From an uncultured Eubacteriales bacterium (GTDB taxonomy: Bacteria; Bacillota; Clostridia; Peptostreptococcales; Anaerovoracaceae): 9,479 bases of DNA. The stretch's first letter is position 1; each line of letters opens with the position of its first letter. This document shows positions 6,904 through 9,479 of this stretch, in pieces. Location of the stretch: positions 1 to 9,479 of the forward strand of contig CAJUEB010000087.1 in NCBI GenBank assembly GCA_910585135.1. Direction: 5' to 3'. The notes under the pieces were generated by a model. The model was not told the DNA's origin, did not search any database, and saw only the letters and a list, made by a program, of their open reading frames with translations. Made by a program: the position numbers and the translations under genes.

Positions 6904-7215
6904 TCACTGATTTTCCCTGTTTATTTCATTTAATATAGCTTCTGAAAAATTCCTGTCGCACACCGCGAATACGCTCCGTCCTTGCGAGCCTATCGCACGT
7001 GACATTTCTTCTCCGTTTCCGTATTTCACATATCTGACGCCACGCCGCCTGATTTCCTTCATGATCTTCTTTTCGCTGTTTTCGGAAATGTCCTCCGCCA
7101 ATATTACCAGACGCACCTTTCCTTTGTTCAGGGCAAAGGTACAGGTATTGACGCCTGCCATAAGGTTTCCCGATTTTTTCGCAAAGCCCAGATAGCTAAT
7201 CACTTTCCTGTTCAT
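6904..7215 (-). CDS. ylxQ: YlxQ, L7Ae-family ribosomal-protein-like RNA-binding protein
   Basis: The 103-residue protein belongs to the L7Ae/L30e/S12e family, whose members bind kink-turn RNA motifs. The cellular role of YlxQ is still not well defined. Family features are an N-terminal helix with LGFAKKSGNLMAG (9-21), the stretch VRLVILAEDIS in the central sheet and a C-terminal segment SVFAVCDRNFSEAI. I chose the ATG at 7215 (MNRKVISYL...) because GGAG lies 4 nt upstream and the resulting length matches homologues. The longer reading frame from 7233 has no ribosome binding site. The start lies 20 nt inside the end of rnpM, and the TGA stop is 14 nt ahead of infB, so the gene is firmly embedded in the operon. 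Confidence 0.92.
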   Translation of the reverse strand: MNRKVISYLGFAKKSGNLMAGVNTCTFALNKGKVRLVILAEDISENSEKKIMKEIRRRGVRYVKYGNGEEMSRAIGSQGRSVFAVCDRNFSEAILNEINRENQ

Positions 7216-7480
7216 ATTGCTCCAATTCTGCAAATATCTTTTCTATCGTTTCAGCCGGGATTTCCATCTCAAAGTTCCTTTGCAGCGCGCGCTTTTTGCG
7301 CGCTTTTTCCATGCAGCGCAGATCCGGGCAAAGATATACGCCCCTGCCCTTTGCCTTTCCGGTCGGGTCAACGCTGATATTTCCTTCATAACATGCGATT
7401 CGTACCAGGCTGTTCTTTGGTTTTGACTCCATGCATCCCACGCATCTTCTCATCGGAGTTTTTTTATTCTTCAATGCCAT
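7196..7480 (-). CDS. rnpM: RnpM (YlxR), RNase P modulator / nucleic-acid-binding protein
   Basis: This is a small basic protein of the YlxR family (DUF448). In Bacillus subtilis the family member is reported to bind RNase P RNA and modulate RNase P activity, hence the name RnpM; that role is transferred here by homology. The product is 94 residues. Diagnostic motifs are RRCVGC (11-16), SVDPTGKAKGRGVYLC (36-51) and a basic helix KARKKRALQR (59-68). Four cysteines at 13, 16, 51 and 56 form a CxxC...CxxxxC pattern that could bind a metal, which is inference. I chose the ATG at 7480 (MALKNKK...); the reading frame extends upstream to 7519 but only through sequence inside nusA. AGGGG is just 2 nt from this ATG and the gene starts 17 nt before the nusA stop, so translation is probably coupled to nusA. 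Confidence 0.93.
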   Translation of the reverse strand: MALKNKKTPMRRCVGCMESKPKNSLVRIACYEGNISVDPTGKAKGRGVYLCPDLRCMEKARKKRALQRNFEMEIPAETIEKIFAELEQYEQESD

Positions 7481-8828
7481 CGCCCCTGTCTTCTGTATCC
7501 GGCGCAAGAGCATCATCAAAAGCAGCTTCGTCCGTTAAAGAGCCTTCTTCGAGATCTTCTTCTGCCATTAAATCTTTTTCGAAATTGCTTTCTGCCAAAT
7601 CGGCTTCTGCAAGGACGTCTCCTTCGGAAACATCTTCCTCAAAAGACTCTTCTCCGAATTCTTCTTCAGAATCACCCTCCCAAAAATCGTCCTCTTCGAA
7701 ATCGTCATCCTCCAATTCATCTACATATGCAATGCCATCATCCTCGTAGTCACTGTCTTCACTAAGACGTCCAATTTCCGCCGGGTCTTCATCGCCAAAA
7801 TACTTGGTATGGCTTTTGATATCGATTTTCCAGCCACAAAGCCTGGCTGCAAGCCTCACGTTCTGTCCTTCCTTGCCGATCGCCAGGGAAAGCTGGTAAT
7901 CGGGAACGACAACCGTTGCCGCCCGGTTTTCTTCATCGATGATCACTTCCTCAACCTTCGCTGGACTCAATACATTTTTAATCAGCACGGCCGGATCTTC
8001 ATCCCAGGTCGTAATATCGATCTTTTCCCCAAATAATTCATCCACGATATTTTTGACCCTGGAGCCGCCAGTCCCGACGCATGCGCCCACAGGATCTACG
8101 TTTTCATCATCGGTATAGACCGCGATTTTCGTTCTCGAACCGGCCTCTCTGGCAATGCTCCTGATTTCCACCGTACCATCCTCGATCTCAGGAACTTCCA
8201 GCTCAAAGAGCCGCTCCACAAAGCCGGGATGGGTTCTGGAAAGAAATACCTGCGGACCCTTGGCGCTTTTTCTCACATCCATAATATAAGCCTTGATCCG
8301 GTCGTTTACCCGATAGCGTTCGCCATGCGCCCGTTCACCCGCTACCAGAATGCCTTCCGTATTTCCCATATTGACGAAAATCGTCTCGTTACTGATACGC
8401 TGCACCACGCCCGTAATGAGATCGCCCTGCCTGTCGATATAATTATCAAAAATCATGCCGCGTTCTGCTTCCCTGATACGCTGCACCACGACTTGTTTTG
8501 CTGTTTGCGCCGCGATCCGTCCGAAATCCTTCGGCGTCACCTGGTATTCCACCACATCGCCCACCTGGTATCTCGGATCGATCTCCAGCGCTTCTTCTAG
8601 TGAAATCTCGGTAAACGGATCTTCTGCCTCTTCCACGACATCCCTTCTCATCAGGACATCGACATCTCCATCCTCTTTGTCGATGCTTACCCTTACATTC
8701 TGGGAAGTCCCGTAATTTTTTTTATATGCAGAAACCAATGCTGATTCGATCGCTTCAATCAGGATATCTTTAGAGATTCCTTTTTCCTTCACTAAATCAT
8801 CAATCGCAGCAATAAACTCTTTATTCAT
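7464..8828 (-). CDS. nusA: Transcription termination/antitermination factor NusA with long acidic tail
   Basis: NusA binds RNA polymerase and nascent RNA and modulates pausing, intrinsic termination and antitermination. Visible domains are the N-terminal polymerase-binding domain (about 1-130), an S1 domain (about 135-199, starting near GDLITGVV), KH1 (DPVGACVG at 245-252) and KH2 (PDYQLSLAIGKEGQN, 309-323). The core ends near residue 345 at GWKIDIKS..., where many Bacillota NusA proteins stop soon after. Here a 108-residue tail follows (347-454) with 51 Asp or Glu and only three Lys or Arg. The KH1 GxxG loop reads GTGG (252-255) and lacks the usual basic residue. AGGAGG lies 12 nt before the ATG, rather far, with a two-codon ATG-GAA-TAA between them. 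The 3' end overlaps rnpM by 17 nt. Confidence 0.97.
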   Translation of the reverse strand: MNKEFIAAIDDLVKEKGISKDILIEAIESALVSAYKKNYGTSQNVRVSIDKEDGDVDVLMRRDVVEEAEDPFTEISLEEALEIDPRYQVGDVVEYQVTPKDFGRIAAQTAKQVVVQRIREAERGMIFDNYIDRQGDLITGVVQRISNETIFVNMGNTEGILVAGERAHGERYRVNDRIKAYIMDVRKSAKGPQVFLSRTHPGFVERLFELEVPEIEDGTVEIRSIAREAGSRTKIAVYTDDENVDPVGACVGTGGSRVKNIVDELFGEKIDITTWDEDPAVLIKNVLSPAKVEEVIIDEENRAATVVVPDYQLSLAIGKEGQNVRLAARLCGWKIDIKSHTKYFGDEDPAEIGRLSEDSDYEDDGIAYVDELEDDDFEEDDFWEGDSEEEFGEESFEEDVSEGDVLAEADLAESNFEKDLMAEEDLEEGSLTDEAAFDDALAPDTEDRGDGIEE

Positions 8829-8829
8829 T

Positions 8830-8846
8830 TTATTCCATATCCTCCT
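8830..8846 (-). promoter_or_regulatory. nusA ribosome binding site with a two-codon ATG-GAA-TAA in the spacer
   Basis: AGGAGG (8841-8846) is 12 nt from the nusA ATG, longer than usual. Within that spacer a minimal ORF ATG-GAA-TAA (8838-8830) ends one base before the nusA start. AGGAGG is only 2 nt from this upstream ATG. Whether it is translated is unknown. Confidence 0.4.
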
Positions 8847-8849
8847 AAT

Positions 8850-9323
8850 TTAGAAAATAACAGCCAAATTCGCCTTGGCGATTTCTGATAATTGCAATTC
8901 CCATGTCTTCCCGTCATGATCCGTAACGGTAATCCTGTCACCTGAAATCCCATTCAAAATTCCATGGATTTCCTTCGCTCCGTCCTTTCCTTTGTAAAGC
9001 CTGATATCTACTTCACTTCCGGCGTATCGTTCATAATGCTCTGTCCGAAGGAGCGGCCGATCCATTCCCGGGGACGAAACTTCAAGGTAATAATTCTGCT
9101 CGATCGGATCTTTCTCGTCAAGCTTCTCGCTAAGAAACCTGCTTATCTTCTCACAGTCTTCCGTACCAATGTAATCATTTCCCGAAGCACGATCCACATA
9201 CACCCTTAAAAACCAGTCCTTGCCCTCCTTGACAAATTCCGTATGATAAAGCGCATATCCTTCGTCCGTTAAAAAATCGGAAAGCAATTCCGATACGACT
9301 TGCGTGATTTTTTTCTTCGCCAT
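8850..9323 (-). CDS. rimP: Ribosome maturation factor RimP
   Basis: RimP is a cytoplasmic factor that binds the 30S subunit and helps it mature; this role comes from the family. The protein is 157 residues, close to the usual length, and carries the family signature EVSSPGMDRPL at about residues 81-91. The N-terminal alpha/beta domain covers roughly residues 1-90, and a C-terminal SH3-like beta barrel follows, ending LAVIF. I chose the ATG at 9323 (MAKKKITQ...) because AAGGGG lies about 6 nt upstream. The in-frame ATG at 9338 overlaps that ribosome binding site and has no clear site of its own. It is the first gene of the visible operon, 21 nt ahead of nusA, which is its normal place in bacteria. 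The family assignment is secure. Confidence 0.96.
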   Translation of the reverse strand: MAKKKITQVVSELLSDFLTDEGYALYHTEFVKEGKDWFLRVYVDRASGNDYIGTEDCEKISRFLSEKLDEKDPIEQNYYLEVSSPGMDRPLLRTEHYERYAGSEVDIRLYKGKDGAKEIHGILNGISGDRITVTDHDGKTWELQLSEIAKANLAVIF

Positions 9324-9356
9324 ATATTTCCCCTTCATTGCCCCGCATCATTTGGC

Positions 9357-9378
9357 GGCAGCTATGCGATAAGCTGCC
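9357..9378. other. Hairpin in the rimP leader, within repeat copy 1
   Basis: GGCAGCT (9357-9363) pairs with AGCTGCC (9372-9378) around an 8-nt loop. In repeat copy 2 the equivalent arms carry substitutions that break several pairs, so the stem is not conserved between copies. No T-tract follows on the minus strand, so it is not a simple attenuator. Confidence 0.4.
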
Positions 9379-9477
9379 TGTGCTGCTCTGCCAGCGGCCA
9401 ATCCGCAGAACTGTTTTGCCAATGACCGTTTTGCGAAGCAGCCATGCGATAAATTACCTGTGCTGCTCTGCCAGCGG
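9358..9477. repeat. Two copies of a 40-bp repeat at exact 80-bp spacing, upstream of rimP
   Basis: Copy 1 (9358-9397) and copy 2 (9438-9477) match at 36 of 40 positions. Both share TGTGCTGCTCTGCCAGCGG and ATGCGATAA. The period of 80 bp is not a multiple of three and no reading frame is kept, so this is not a coding repeat. Differences are at 9363/9443, 9373/9453, 9374/9454 and 9376/9456. The array probably continues past the window edge. It lies in the leader or promoter region of the operon. Confidence 0.8.
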
Positions 9478-9479
9478 TT

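Noticed and set aside
6162..6938. Plus-strand 258-codon frame rich in Ser, Phe and Ala that looks membrane-like
   Set aside because: The low-complexity hydrophobic look arises from reading the Lys/Glu-rich IF2 linker codons backwards. It is antisense to infB.
7393..7749. Plus-strand Ser-rich frame opposite nusA
   Set aside because: The Ser runs are the reverse complement of Glu/Asp codons in the NusA acidic tail.
9358..9477. CRISPR array
   Set aside because: Only two 40-bp copies are visible, they are imperfect (four mismatches), the spacing region has internal duplication, and no cas genes are present.

Overview
The window holds most of one minus-strand operon, the conserved nusA-infB translation and transcription cluster. 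Read in the direction of transcription (high to low coordinates) the order is rimP, nusA, rnpM (ylxR), ylxQ, infB, rbfA, nrnA, truB, ribF. The combination of rnpM, ylxQ and a DHH-family nrnA between nusA and truB is typical of Bacillota. Strong AGGAGG-type ribosome binding sites, moderate GC content and the protein sequences point to a member of the Clostridia. No genus can be named from the sequence alone.

Layout. Positions 9339-9479 are the rimP upstream region and contain two copies of a 40-bp repeat spaced exactly 80 bp apart. Positions 3492-9323 are a tightly packed run of six genes with overlaps or gaps of at most about 20 nt. Positions 1547-3495 are nrnA and truB, joined to the preceding genes and to each other by ATGA overlaps. 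A 157-bp GC-rich, hairpin-forming gap (1390-1546) separates truB from ribF. A 15-bp perfect hairpin followed by a T-tract (374-421, minus strand) terminates the operon just after ribF. Positions 1-373 carry no supportable gene. They contain a good minus-strand promoter, a pair of 11-bp direct repeats, tandem hairpins with a 10-base homopolymer, a perfect TATAAT and a possible ribosome binding site. Together these look like the promoter and leader of a minus-strand gene that begins just outside the window.

How the genes work together. RimP and RbfA assist maturation of the 30S subunit. IF2 (infB) places initiator tRNA and drives subunit joining. NusA controls pausing, termination and antitermination. 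RnpM and YlxQ are small RNA-binding proteins, TruB makes pseudouridine 55 in tRNA, and NrnA degrades very short RNAs and related phosphodiesters. RibF makes FMN and FAD and is the metabolic outlier.

No new multi-gene system is visible. The coding content is ordinary housekeeping, and the points worth a second look are in noncoding DNA and in unusual protein tails: the homopolymer/TATAAT region, the 80-bp repeat ahead of rimP, the acidic NusA tail and the long IF2 linker.
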